Positions 20,901 through 31,796 of a stretch of 64,000 nt of DNA are shown here, in pieces. Source of the stretch: Zizania palustris. Taxonomy: Eukaryota > Streptophyta > Magnoliopsida > Poales > Poaceae. The stretch covers positions 84,599,023 to 84,663,022 of the forward strand of contig JAAALK010000289.1 of the NCBI GenBank assembly GCA_019279435.1, given 5' to 3'. Each line of letters opens with the position of its first letter. The stretch's first letter is position 1. The notes beneath the pieces were generated by a model, which was not told the origin of the DNA, made no database searches, and was given only the letters and a program-made list of their open reading frames with translations. The translations under genes and the position numbers were made by a program.

Positions 20901-22115
20901 GACCAGCCTAATGGGTCCGGTCAGACAAGCCATCGTCTGGGATTAGGGATAAAATAGCAGTTTTCGGTTGTTTTGATCCCCTAATCATATCCTAATGCCT
21001 CACTTTTGAATCGTATTACTTTTTCTCCCATGCATTACTTTTACTCTAGCAGTAGAACTTCGTCAATTTTATTAGTAAATTGACCGTACTTCGCCACGTT
21101 ACTACACGTCCTTTGTAGGTTTGATCCGAAAACCTTCCGTTTCACCTCCGTACGGGTTTTTTTATCATTTTTATCGGCTTTTACTGGTGATTCGGTCCCG
21201 AGATCGAATTGCTATTGTTTTTCTTGTTGTTTTGCAGAGTAATTGTCTTCACAACTTCCCTGCAAAGAGTGAAGGTGATTGGATTTCATCTGCTAGGGTT
21301 GCCAAGGCCTAAAAGATTGGATCTGGTACTATCGGTCCGACCGGCGGTACTAGGTCGGTCCGACCGGGAGTCTCCGCACTGCGCCGAAGCCCTCCGCCGA
21401 AGCCCGTGCTCTGAAGTCCCGCGTCGGAGCCTGCGTGCGGTGAAACGACGTACACCGAAGGCCACCCGACGAACCCCTCCACACGGTGTGACCGGACTTA
21501 TTCGGCCGGTCGACCGAAAATACTTCGCCGGTCAGACCGCCGTAGCCCCCCCTTCGCAGCTGCCTTTGGGACACCACCCGAAGTCCCTTCGCGCCCCCGA
21601 TCCGACCGAGGTTATACCTCCGGTCTGACCGGGTTTAAGGCCGAAGCCCTTTTGGGACCCTTCGAGTCAAAATCACCGTAACTCCGAATCAGCCTCCGAA
21701 TTGGCCGATTCTAGGTATTTTGGCTATTTTATTCTTGTTTACATTATTACTAACACTTTTTGGCCCATTGGATTAAAATATTAATTATTTATTTGATTGC
21801 CTAGTGACTCTAAATCCCTTATCACTATTTAGGGTAGTCAGAACGCGGCGTCGGTATCGTTGCGATACTTTTGGACCTTGAACCAGCCCAAGTGCGGTGG
21901 CACATTTCTGCGTCAACAACTTCAACACTTCCAACTCCGAACAAGACTGAATATCGAATTTGAAATGATTTTGTTGATCTAATTTGTACTGAGTGTTTCA
22001 AATTTGGATCTGAAATTTATGGAGGTGTGTTAGGTGATCTGAATAGGCCATCTATTTCACGAGAATTTGTTGAGGCGTCTATTCACCCCCCTCTAGTTGC
22101 CATTCCGATCCCACA
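17970..22115 (+). repeat. 5' LTR of SIRE-type element copia-0, interrupted by a solo LTR
   Basis: It starts TGAGGAACC next to broken copia-3 gag and ends CCCACA immediately before an initiator-Met primer site. Its end (CACCCCCCTCT block) matches the ends of copia-1 and copia-2 LTRs. A TATA-like CTATTTAAAGGG lies near 18663. Removing the solo LTR and one target duplication leaves about 2.98 kb. 18700-20650 is T-rich with frequent TCTGAA/GAATT words. No gene is seen in it. Confidence 0.82.
20756..21918 (+). repeat. Solo LTR of a G-related gypsy family
   Basis: It begins TGTTTACATCC and ends GCGTCAACA, flanked by ACTTC on both sides (20751-20755, 21919-21923). The start resembles the G LTR start (AAAAAT..CA.TAATGG spacing) and the end matches the G LTR end (TTATCACTATT.AGGGTAGTC, GAACGCGGCGTCG). 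No internal region exists, so it is a product of LTR-LTR recombination. The middle is packed with CCGGTC-N-GACCGG-like palindromes. Confidence 0.85.
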
Positions 22116-22117
22116 AT

Positions 22118-22129
22118 TGGTATCAGAGC
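22118..22129 (+). promoter_or_regulatory. Primer-binding site of copia-0 (initiator Met-tRNA)
   Basis: TGGTATCAGAGC, complementary to the 3' end of initiator Met-tRNA, starts two bases after the LTR end. Confidence 0.92.
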
Positions 22130-22178
22130 CGGTTAGATCACTAGTTGACCTTAACCAGTTTGTGATCCTTGTGGCAAC

Positions 22179-22237
22179 ATGGACAAGAACTCTCAGATTC
22201 CGATGTTTGATGGTCGAGACTATGCTTATTAGAAGGT
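22179..22237 (+). pseudogene. gag: Copia-0 gag, first fragment (cut by G1)
   Basis: The ATG opens MDKNSQIPMFDGRDYAY, matching the start of copia-2 Gag; the next codon is TAG where relatives have Trp. The G1 insertion with AAGGT duplication (22233-22237) splits the gene here; it resumes at 43952. Confidence 0.85.
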
Positions 22238-23411
22238 TGTTGATAGCAAAAAATGGCATTAATGGCTAGATTATAAAAATATAAATTTTTGGTGATTTGG
22301 GCCGAAAATACACATGTCCGGGGTCTGCCCGAAGCCCTATGGGGCCGAAGCCCGTCGAGCTATGGGCTCCGAAGGCCTCCAGCTAGCCCATGGGCTTCGA
22401 CCAGGAAGCCTTCGCAGGCCCACGCTACCTAAGCTTCGGGAACCTTCGGAGGCCCACACTGCCTAAGCTTCGGGAACCTTCGGAGGCCCACACTGTCGAA
22501 GATTCGGGAACCTTCGGCCCAAGGACCAAGCCTCTATGGGCCTGGCCGAAGCCCACGCTAACGAAGCTTCGGCCCGAGGAGCAAGCCTCAACGGGCCTGG
22601 CCGAAGCCCACGCTACCGAAGCTTTGGCCCAAGGAGCAGGCCTCGGCGGGCCTGGCCGAAGCCCACCTCGGCAGGGATAGAGTTGGACGCGTTGCCAGCT
22701 CAGTCTTTATCTCTATCCGGCTGGATTAATAGTAGATTAGATTAGAGTTAACCCTCTATAAATAGAGAGGCCTGGCCGGCGTAGAGACCCCCCCAACACA
22801 AACCAAACCAAAGCCAAGCTTTGATTGTACCTTTACTTTTACCTTTACTTTCCTGTACCTCTTCGTGGGTTTGCCTGGAAGCCCTCCATCCGCCACTACG
22901 GAACAGTGGTAAGCCTTGGTACTTCGCCCGTGAAGTCCCCATTAATCTAGGTAACAGATTGCTATCGCCTTGTTACTTCGCCTGTGAAGTATACGCTAAT
23001 CTGCGTAATAGATTGTTACCTTCGCTACCCGTGCAACGCCTCGCAAATTCGGTCGAAAGGCCGAATTGGTACTTCGCATCATCCCTGTTGTAGGTTCGCA
23101 CGTTTGGAGCCCCTTCACCGGAGGTGTTCGGAGCTGAGAGATCGGTTCCGGAGGTCCCCGGGACACCCTTCGATAAGTCCGCAGACTTCGACAACAGGCT
23201 CCACACCGTACATCGTCGTGACAGACTTTGGCACGACTACACTCCGTGCCAAGACGAAGTTGCACCCGCGCGAGGCCTTCGCGTCACTACTCTGTAATTC
23301 GCTGCATCAGAGGTCGCACGCTGAACCCCGCTGTTCGGAGGTGATCACCGCGCTCAGATCCGTTCGGAGTCTACCTTCGGCCGGATCAGTCCGAACGCCG
23401 AAGTACCCTTC
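22238..23411 (+). repeat. G1 5' LTR, first part
   Basis: It contains a minisatellite block (about 22390-22680: about three 34-bp units, then about three 54-bp units rich in GGCCTGGCCGAAGCCCA) and a TATA box TATAAATA at 22757-22764. It is cut at 23411 by copia-1; the last five bases, CCTTC, are duplicated at 34428. Confidence 0.93.
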
Positions 23412-25355
23412 TGTAGGACCGAAAGTAGCGACCAGAGGGGGGTGAATGGGCGCCTTAAAAATTCTTTCAAATATATGGCCTGTTCCCAACACCCAACGCA
23501 CCTCAAAGACTAAGCAACAGAAAATGAACAGATAGACTAAGTCTAAAGGTATCTAGCATAGAATCAACTGATGTTAAACAAAGAACTACCAAAGAAGTGC
23601 AACTAGGCAGATAAACAAAGTATACTAGACATGTCAGGCCAAACTTCTCAATGAAATGATCTAAGTATATATAAAGTGAGATGAGAAGTTACTGTTCAGA
23701 TTTGTTTCCTGTTCGGAACTTGGCAAAGCCTGCTTCGCCCGTCGAGGTCTGCTTCGGTGGTCGAAGCCTGCTTCGCTGGTCGAAGCCTGCTTTGGAGGTT
23801 AGTTGCGAAGCCTGCCGAAGTCTATTGTTTAAATGTCGAAGGTATGTTTTGGTCTAGCCTAGTTCGAAGGGGCAGGGAGCGAAGTATGCTTCGAAGCGAA
23901 GTACGGAAGTATCGAAGCTAGCTTCGAACCGAGTGCTTCGAAGCCTATCCTTCGAACAGAATACTTCGAACGCAATGCACAGACGGACAACCTTCGAACG
24001 AAGAAGCGAAGGCTGACACGCGACAGAGAACCAAAACGAAACCTACACTCTACCTTCGAACAAACACACCAAGGACCATCGAAGAAGACGGAAGAAAACA
24101 CTGAGCGAAGTCAAACAGAAAGACAAGCTTCGAAAACAACTTCGAAACCTGTCGAAGTATGGACTTCGAAGAGCTCGAGTTGGAGTACCTTCGCACAGAC
24201 GTTCGAAGTATAAAACGCTGATAGTTCAAAAGGTACTTTGAGGCTAGCAACTCAGGACACAAAACTAGGTTCGAAGTTCAAACGAAGCCTTAGAGTATAT
24301 CAGATCGAAGCCTGCCTCACGGAGCTGAGGGGCTTCGAACAGAGAGAAGAGGCTTCGCCAGAAACAGTCAGAAAAGGTACTCAGCCCAGTCTACTTCGAT
24401 CAAAAAGGCTACGCAGAAAAAGCAAAAGGCTGGTACTAGTGTACTGTTGCAACAGTGTAGTAGTACTACTTGCAACAGCAAGAACTAGTACTACTTGCGT
24501 GAAGAACACACGCAACAGAAGCAACAGAAGCCTTAAAATCCATGAAAAAACTTACTGTGCGAGTGAAATGAAGCCATTAAAACGCTGCAGTTGTTGCACG
24601 CGATTTGAGAATAGAAGCTTCACTGCAACAGTAAGAATGAAATAAATGCAAGACAAGAAACAGGGGCAAAATGCCTGGCGGCGCACAAACAAGAGGGAGA
24701 GAGAGTAAGAGACAAAAATGACCCAAAGGAGTATGAATTGATTTCAGCCAAAAGGGCGACCTAACCCTAGGGATTGGGGTCCTATTTATAGGCTGCCCAA
24801 CACTAGGAATATTCCACCAGCCCCTTAGGGTTTTTTACAGACGGAGGAATAAAGGAAAAGACTCTACTGCCCTTAGGAATTTTTACAGACACGACTGACT
24901 GACTGTGGGCCTAGAGATACAGATGACTTATCCGGAAGCTAAGGTTTCGTAGCGACTACGGCTTCTCTTCTGGATAGTCGGATACAAGATCAACGGTTGT
25001 CAGTTTTGCGCTGAAACTGACAAAGCCTCCACCGACTTTGCACCACGTACCCGGATTGGGCCGGCCCGATTCCGTAGCTCTCTCAGCCCGACAATCACTC
25101 ACCGCCCGTGTACCTGAGTCAGTCCTGGTCAACAGCCCAGTGGGTCTTCTACTGCTTCTGGTCCATGTACCCGGATTGGGTCAGCCCGACTTTGCAGCTC
25201 TCTCAGCCCGACAATCGCTCGCTGCCCGTGTACCTGAGTCACACGCGGCCCATGAAACAACAGATCTCTTCTTCTTTTGTCCTCTTTGACTATCGTTGAC
25301 AATGACTCATCACTTCTGGAGCCATGAGGCCCACGCTATTCAGCATGGCTCCTCA
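23412..25355 (-). repeat. 3' LTR of copia-1
   Basis: TGTAGGACCG...CTCCTCA on the plus strand. TATA box on the minus strand at 24783-24790. Very rich in TTCGAAG/CGAAG words between 23700 and 24400; holds the 14-bp palindrome ACTGTTGCAACAGT at 24443-24456. Confidence 0.94.
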
Positions 25356-26687
25356 ATCTCCCCCTTGACGAGTGCATTGTTAACACTCCTCTTTTTCAGC
25401 TTTTCAACACCTGCGAGCAAATGTGGAAACACGAAAACAAAGTACAAGAAAAAAAAACCAAGAAGAAGAAAAATAAGGTAAAAAGTTTAACCCTAATGAC
25501 CAAAAGCCAAACAAAAGCAAGAAGCGGTCATTATGGTTAACCAAAACGTAAAAGCTCAAAAATGAGTGCGATTTTAGAACAACAAGGATATCAACAGAGT
25601 AAGAACTCCACTTAAACTCTGATCCCAAATTTTCTCTAATTTTCTCCCCCTTGTTGACAAGTGAACTCATCAAGCACTCAAACGAGACACAGACTCCCCC
25701 TGAAAGAAACTCCCCCTCAAAATATGCAATGAGTGCAACTGGGGTGCAGGTGGAGTGTAGAAAGCATGCTTCTCAGATATGATTTACTGCAATTACAACA
25801 TCTAACAAGTAGAGCAAAAGAGATATTGTCTAAGACACATGGCATGATCAGTGCAACAGATAATATCTAAAGAAGGTCATTAGCACGCATTTTTCAGTTT
25901 TTGCAAACAAAAGCATCACCACATTTTCCAGTTGACAAGCAAGGTAAAGCATGAGATACAAAAGCTAGTTGATATCTACCAAGATAAGCACTGTCCAAAA
26001 CAAAGTGCTTCAGCAAACTTGTTATCATTTCAATTTTCAAGCTTTTTCTTTTCCCTTTTTCATTTATGCCAGGAGTTATTTGAGTGTCAAACCTTATGCT
26101 GACCGACCAAGTCAAGTCTAGGCCAGAACTGGACCATCAGAAGCTTAAGACATTGGTCTTGGCATACACTACACTGTCCTAGTTCGTACCAAAGTGCTAT
26201 GATACGCAGTCTAGAACAATGCAATGCGACAAAACAAACCCACCTAGATCTTTTCAAGTTTTATGCATAAAGAGGCATGGAATTTTCATTTTTCTTGATT
26301 TTTATAGCACATTTCCATGTTTTAAAGCAGAAGGATGTCCAAGTTGCATGTTTGCATCTAAGTCAGGAACTAGCTACAAGGCAAGTAACAGATAGCAAGA
26401 ACATTCAGCCTACGCATGCTAGTTACCAGAAGCAATGGTGATTATTTTTCAATTTTAAAGCATAAAAGCCATGCATATGACAGATATCAGACATATCAAG
26501 TGAACTGAAGCAAAGCATGATCATCGACAAGTAATCAAAAGCATGTACCAGCTAGAATAAGTAAATCAGTTTAATCATATAACAGAAGCCAGCTCAAAAG
26601 TGTGATATGTGAATATGCAAGATATGAACACACAAAAAAAAGACACAAGAAAAGAGTAAAGAAGAAAGAAAACTGACGCAAAATATC
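25356..26687 (-). other. Copia-1 3' untranslated region and polypurine tract
   Basis: Between the RNase H stop and the 3' LTR; no ORF. The polypurine tract (minus strand AAGGGGGAGAT) abuts the LTR at 25356-25366. The stretch of about 25870-26450 is conserved with copia-2 and copia-3, including GCCAGGAGTTA at 26068. Confidence 0.8.
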
Positions 26688-28709
26688 CTAAAAAGGATAC
26701 ACAACACCCAAATCCCCTCGTAAACGCTCAAATGTAGACTGATCTAGGGGTTTGGTGAAAATATCAGCCAACTGATGATGGGTATCAACATGAACAAGGT
26801 CAATGACACCTTTCTCATATTGATCCCGCAAGAAGTGAAAGCGCACATTAATGTGTTTGGTTTTTGAATGGAGACATGGGTTTTTCCCTACACTAATTGC
26901 ACTAGTGCTGTCGCAAAACAAAGGAACTTTGGTAGGAAAGAACAACCCAAAATCTCGTAGAGTGGAAATCATCCAAACCAACTGTGAGCAGCAGCTAGCA
27001 GCAGCTACGTACTCAGCCTCTGTGGTCGAAAGAGCAACTCCAGATTGCTTTCGAGAAGACCAAGAGACAAGAGAAGAACCAAGAAACTGGCAAGTACCGG
27101 AAGTCGACTTTCGATCCAACCGGCACCCACCAAAGTCGGCATCCGAAAAGCCAGATAAATCGAGAGAAGATGATGCTGAATAGAAAAGACCAAGATCGGG
27201 CGCATAAGTGAGATACCTGAAGATGCGCTTGACAGCCTGCCGGTGAGACGCGCGTGGTGAAGACTTGAAGCGCGCGCACAGTCCCACGACGAACTGAATG
27301 TCCGGTCTGGTCACCGTCAAGTACAACAGCGAACCGATCATCCCTCGAAACTCCCTCTCGTTGACCTTGATGCCGCTCTCGTCCTTGTCCAGACCCCCAG
27401 ATGTGCCCATCGGGGTCATCTGCGGCTTCAATTCACCACCAAAGTCAAATTTCTTAAGCATGTCACGAGTGTACTTACCTTGGTGGATGAAGGTGCCATC
27501 CTTGGTCTGCTTGATCTGGAGCCCTAAGAAATACTTGAGCTCACCCATGAGGCTCATCTCAAACTCGCTGTGCATCTGCTCAGAAAACTTGGACACAAGA
27601 GAATCAGTAGTACCGCCAAAGATAATATCGTCCACATAAATCTGAGCGACTAAGAAATCTGAAGCATCTCTGAGCAAGAAAAGAGTTTTATCCACCAAAC
27701 CCATCACAAAGCCCTTCCCGAACAAAAATTGCTTCAACCGGTCATACCAAGCCCTGGGGGCTTGCTTCAACCCGTATAAAGCTTTTTGCAACTTAAAAAC
27801 ATGTCGAGGAAACTTAGGGTTCTCAAAACCGGGGGGTAGCCTAACATAAACCTCCTCTTCTATGTACCCGTTCAGAAAAGCACTCTTGACATCCATTTGA
27901 AAAAGCTTAAAACCCTTCGAAACGGCAAAAGCAAGAAGAATACAAATGGACTCAAGACGGGCAACAGGAGCGAAGGTTTCTTCAAATTCAATACCCTCTT
28001 TCTGGCAAAAACCCTGGGCAACTAGTCGAGCTTTGTTGCGCACCACAACCCCATCTTCACCTTGTTTGTTCTTGAATACCCACTTGGTGCCTATGGGGTT
28101 GCATCCTGGTGGCGGCTCAACTAGTGTCCAAACCCGATTGCGGACAAAGTTCTCAAGCTCTTCTTGCATAGCATTAATCCAATTAGAATCAGAAAGAGCA
28201 TGAGAAACATCTCTGGGCTCAAAAGATGCAACAAACGCAGATTCAGCAAACACAGCAAGAGAGGTAGAAGAATGCAAAGTTCTCTCAGTCAAATCACCTA
28301 TGATGAGCTCTGAGGGATGGTCACGCTGGACTGCTTGGGTTCCTTGGTGATCTGAAGTCACCTCCCCGGAGTCAGCAGCTGGCACCTCTGAACTTGATTG
28401 AGGGGGCTCGATCGTAGTGGAAGAAGTGATCAGAGGTCCGCCCTCATCCTCAGTCGAAGTCATAGAAGGTGTGGGCTCTGCAGGGGGTGCAGAAGGCCCA
28501 CCCTCATCAGCAGCTGGAGTATCCTCATCTTCATCGAAGATGGACTCTCCGAGCTCATCATCATCAGAAGACTCAAAAGAAGGGGTCAAAGAAGGCAAGG
28601 ACTCATCAAATGAAACTTCACAAGTCTCGACAAGCTGATGGGTTTCGACTTTCCAAACACGGAAACCTCGAGAATGCAATGCATATCCAAAAAAACACCA
28701 TCCCAGCAA
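26688..28709 (-). CDS. pol: Copia-1 reverse transcriptase and RNase H (pol C-terminal part)
   Basis: An open frame of about 673 residues. It starts inside the integrase C-terminal region, goes through an acidic Ser/Pro-rich linker (residues about 40-130), then reverse transcriptase with WVFKNKQGEDG, QMDVKSAFLNG and YVDDIIFGG (near residue 360), and RNase H with DADFGGCRLDRKS, TTEAEYVAA and HHQLADIFTKPL near the end. It would be the tail of a polyprotein; the apparent start is only where the frame opens after a frameshift near 28700. Complete for these domains. Confidence 0.93.
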   Translation of the reverse strand: MLGWCFFGYALHSRGFRVWKVETHQLVETCEVSFDESLPSLTPSFESSDDDELGESIFDEDEDTPAADEGGPSAPPAEPTPSMTSTEDEGGPLITSSTTIEPPQSSSEVPAADSGEVTSDHQGTQAVQRDHPSELIIGDLTERTLHSSTSLAVFAESAFVASFEPRDVSHALSDSNWINAMQEELENFVRNRVWTLVEPPPGCNPIGTKWVFKNKQGEDGVVVRNKARLVAQGFCQKEGIEFEETFAPVARLESICILLAFAVSKGFKLFQMDVKSAFLNGYIEEEVYVRLPPGFENPKFPRHVFKLQKALYGLKQAPRAWYDRLKQFLFGKGFVMGLVDKTLFLLRDASDFLVAQIYVDDIIFGGTTDSLVSKFSEQMHSEFEMSLMGELKYFLGLQIKQTKDGTFIHQGKYTRDMLKKFDFGGELKPQMTPMGTSGGLDKDESGIKVNEREFRGMIGSLLYLTVTRPDIQFVVGLCARFKSSPRASHRQAVKRIFRYLTYAPDLGLFYSASSSLDLSGFSDADFGGCRLDRKSTSGTCQFLGSSLVSWSSRKQSGVALSTTEAEYVAAASCCSQLVWMISTLRDFGLFFPTKVPLFCDSTSAISVGKNPCLHSKTKHINVRFHFLRDQYEKGVIDLVHVDTHHQLADIFTKPLDQSTFERLRGDLGVVYPF

Positions 28710-29877
28710 CGAGACTCAAACTTGTCCAAATGCCCTCCCTTCTTGAGCACAAAGCACTTGCAGCCAAACGCTCGCAAGTGGCTCACCTTGGGCTGTCTGC
28801 CAAACCGCAGTTCATATGATGTCTTACCAAGGTAAGCTCTAAGAAAGATGCGGTTGGCCAAATAGCAAGCCGTGTTCATGGCTTCAGCCCAAAAATGCCT
28901 AGGAGTCCTGTGCTCATCGAGCATCGTCCTGGCCATCTCGACTAGTGTGCGGTTCTTTCGTTCCACAACGCCATTCTGTGGGGGAGTGTAAGGAGAAGAA
29001 AACTGATGGTCCAGACCCTGATCACTACAGAAGCTGACGAACTGAGAGTTCTTGAACTCAGAGCCATTGTCGGAGCGAATTGCTCGCATCCGACCATTGT
29101 TCTCATTCTTCAGTTCAAAATCAGGTCATGAACAAACTGAAACGTTTCATCCTTAGACTCCAAGAAGAAAACCCACGAGAATCAAGAAAAGTCGTCAACA
29201 ATGACAAGCGCGTACCACTTCCCACCGACTGAGCGTACCCGAGCTGGACCAACAGTGTCTAAGTGTAAAAGCTCGCCCGGATACGAAGTCATCACCTGAG
29301 TCACAGGTGAGTGAGAAGCGGCAACCATTTTCCCATGACGACAGGGATGACAAACTAGATCCTTCTCCATCTTAAGCTTGGGCAATCCTCGGATGAGGTC
29401 CATAGAGCTCAACCTGACTAGCAGATCAAAGCTCAAATGACCTAACCTCCTATGCCACTTCCAGAGCTCAGAGGAGGATCCAGCAATCAAACAGCGAGAA
29501 GGGCCAAAAGAACTAGAGAAGTCAATTCGAAAAACTTTACTGAATGGTAAAATCTGGCAAATCAAAGACCCTCTAGAATCAAACACAGAAGAATTGCCCT
29601 TCTTAAAACGCACTTCCAAACCATCCTCAAGAAGTTGCGAAACAGAAATCAAATTGAAGTTCAAATTCTTAACCAAAGCAACATTCTTCAAAGAGAAATG
29701 ATCTGAAATGCGAATAGAGCCTATGCCACTTACCTTCCCTTGACCACTGTTCCCGAATGTGATGTACTCTTTGGAGCTCGGGGGAGTGAGACTAGAGAAC
29801 CATCTGCGATGTCCCGTCATGTGACGAGAGCATCCTGAGTCCATAATCCAAACATCCTCCAGTCCCCGATCCTGCAC
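28586..29877 (-). pseudogene. pol: Copia-1 protease end, pre-integrase and integrase (broken)
   Basis: Blocks: IMDSGCSRHMTGH at the start, WHRRLGHLSFDLL with the zinc domain, then TGA at 29182-29184 where relatives have Arg (DDFS-stop-FSWVFF). A further frame change near 29100-29120 precedes IRSDNGSEFKN. Then NGVVERKNRTLVEMARTML carries the catalytic Glu. The frame is lost again near 28700. At least one stop and two frameshifts inactivate it. Confidence 0.9.
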
Positions 29878-31796
29878 AATCAGTGGCTGTAAGTGGGAGC
29901 AAATGGTCCGGCACCAGGTTTAGCAAAAGAGCTAAACCAGTGTCGAGCCATCTGCTCAAAAGATGGAAAGCGAAAACCATCAAAAGAGTTTGGACCAAAA
30001 TGCGGCTCAAAGCACGGTCCTCGGTTCTGCCTAAACCTGCGGCCACGAGGTCCAGAACCGTAGCTAACACGGCCTGGAACTCTATCGGAACGGACACCAC
30101 CAACTGGAGCACGGGCAAGAAAGACGTCTCCTCTACCACCACCTACACGACGCGGCCTGGCCTCCAGCCTCTCCCTGCGTTGAGGAACACGCAGTCTACC
30201 ACCCTGCTGGTAGAACTGCTCCTGATCACCACGAGCTCTCTCTACTCTCTCAACCCGCTTCCTCCTGAAGCAAAACTCCGCAAGATGCCCGTCTTTCTGA
30301 CAGTACTCACAATGATAGGTGGGCTTCTTGGGGTGTGGTTGAGGCTTGGGATGTTTGGGCTTGGTGGTGTTAGGTGTAGTCTTCTTGGGTTGAGAAGATC
30401 CAGGAAGAGAGTCTAGAGAAGAGTGGAGGTGTTTGGGCTTAGGAACCCAGATAGGCTTCTTGGGTGGAGCTTTGGGTGGTTCATGAATTACTCCATCCTT
30501 GGGCTGACAAGCCTAGGAAGACTCAGTGGAGTGAGTCTTGGGATACCTCTGCTCTGGAGTCATTTTGCTCCACTCCACTGCCCGGCTAATGGCACTCTCA
30601 AAGTCAGCCTTGGTGTAGGTATAACCTACTCCAAACCCATCCTGCCTCTTGAACTACTGGATCATCATGCCGAGCTGAGGCTCTCTGGCACTGATCCAAC
30701 TCAGGACGGAACGGAGGTAAAAGTTCTCATTCTGAGAATCTGCTAGCTCCTCTCTCAAGGAAGCTAGAACCTCCACCTGAGACAAGCAGGTCTCACACTC
30801 ACTCTCTACTTGAACAGACTTCTCGGCTTTCAGCTTAATCAATTCCATTCTAAGAGACAGGCAGTTATCACAGACAGTGGGTGGAACTGACAATGTCTCA
30901 AGCTCTAGCCTAGTCTGCGCAAGCTCAGCTCTCAACCTCTCGAAATCACCCAACTGTTCATCGCCCTTGGATTTCAGCTCAGCTAAGACAGCTAGATGAG
31001 ATGGGCAATCAACACAGGGTGTGACGACAGTGGCTTGAGCATCTTTCAGCTCTAGCTGAGCGCTTTCAAGCTCAGTGGCCAAAGCATCCCTCTCATCAAC
31101 CCTTTCTGTGTACCTGGACTTCAGAGTCGACAGGTCACACAGAAGCACCTCACACTTCATGCACTCACTGCTATCACCCAAGCAAGGGGAAGAAGATAGA
31201 CTCTCAATTCTGCCGTTGGCCACGGCAAGCTCACTCTCTAACTCATCTATCCTCTTCTTAGCCCCCCTAAGTAGTTTTTCACGATATTTCAACTCCTGAT
31301 AATTGCTCTCAAGTAAATCAACGATTTCGCGCTCGTAGGATGATACCTTGTTGTCGTCGTCGTCGGAGTCATCGGAGGAGCTCTTTTCTTCCTTATCCCC
31401 AAGAGCCATTGAACAAAGCTCTTGTGGGATCTTCGGCGCTGGTGTGAGCGGCTCTTCAGCTTGTCTCCGAAGGCCATGAAGCAGAGACCCGCCGGATCAT
31501 CCTTGTCCTTCCCCTTCCTGATGGCGATCTCCTCATCGCTTGAGATCGATGAAGAGGAAGAAGACGTGGACCGCTTGGAGTAGCTCTTCTCCATCTCGGC
31601 GATGAAGGCCTTGTCGCGCTTCTTGTTCTCTCACCGGTAGTCCTTCAGGGCCTTCTTGAAGAATCGAGTCTTCGGCTTGCCCTTGTTGAAGGATGAGCTC
31701 TCGTGCTTGCCTGAGTCGTGGAAGCCACCATCGGTGCCCTTCTTGTGTCCATTGCGCTTGGGGCAGTCGGCGATGAAGTGTCCTGGATCACCACAC
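29878..31796 (-). pseudogene. gag: Copia-1 Gag C-terminal half: knuckle, coiled coil and Arg/Gly-rich tail
   Basis: The knuckle lies near 31790-31745 (ECGDPGHFIADCP; the first Cys of the usual CFECGD is missing). An acidic Ser-rich part follows, then a long coiled coil (31409-30654) with four spaced CxxC pairs (CMKC, CVDC, CDNC, CETC). The tail region near 30120-29880 is Arg/Gly/Pro-rich. The gag frame stops at TGA just before the pol block at 29877, which is in another frame. Several frame changes occur. Confidence 0.8.

Noticed and set aside
21209..21628. Possible Arg/Pro-rich host protein
   Set aside because: Falls entirely inside the solo LTR and follows its palindrome repeats.
17970..22115. 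A single LTR of over 4 kb
   Set aside because: A solo LTR with ACTTC duplications accounts for 1.17 kb of it; the host LTR is about 3 kb.
22390..22745. Repetitive ORFs rich in Gly, Pro and Ala
   Set aside because: Products of the G-family LTR minisatellite read in two frames.
25356..26687. Envelope-like gene between pol and 3' LTR, as in some SIRE elements
   Set aside because: No open frame of useful length on the sense strand; only conserved non-coding blocks are seen.
30654..31409. Free-standing host coiled-coil gene
   Set aside because: Same position, orientation and CxxC pattern as the Gag coiled coil of copia-0, copia-2 and copia-3, inside an element with matched LTRs.
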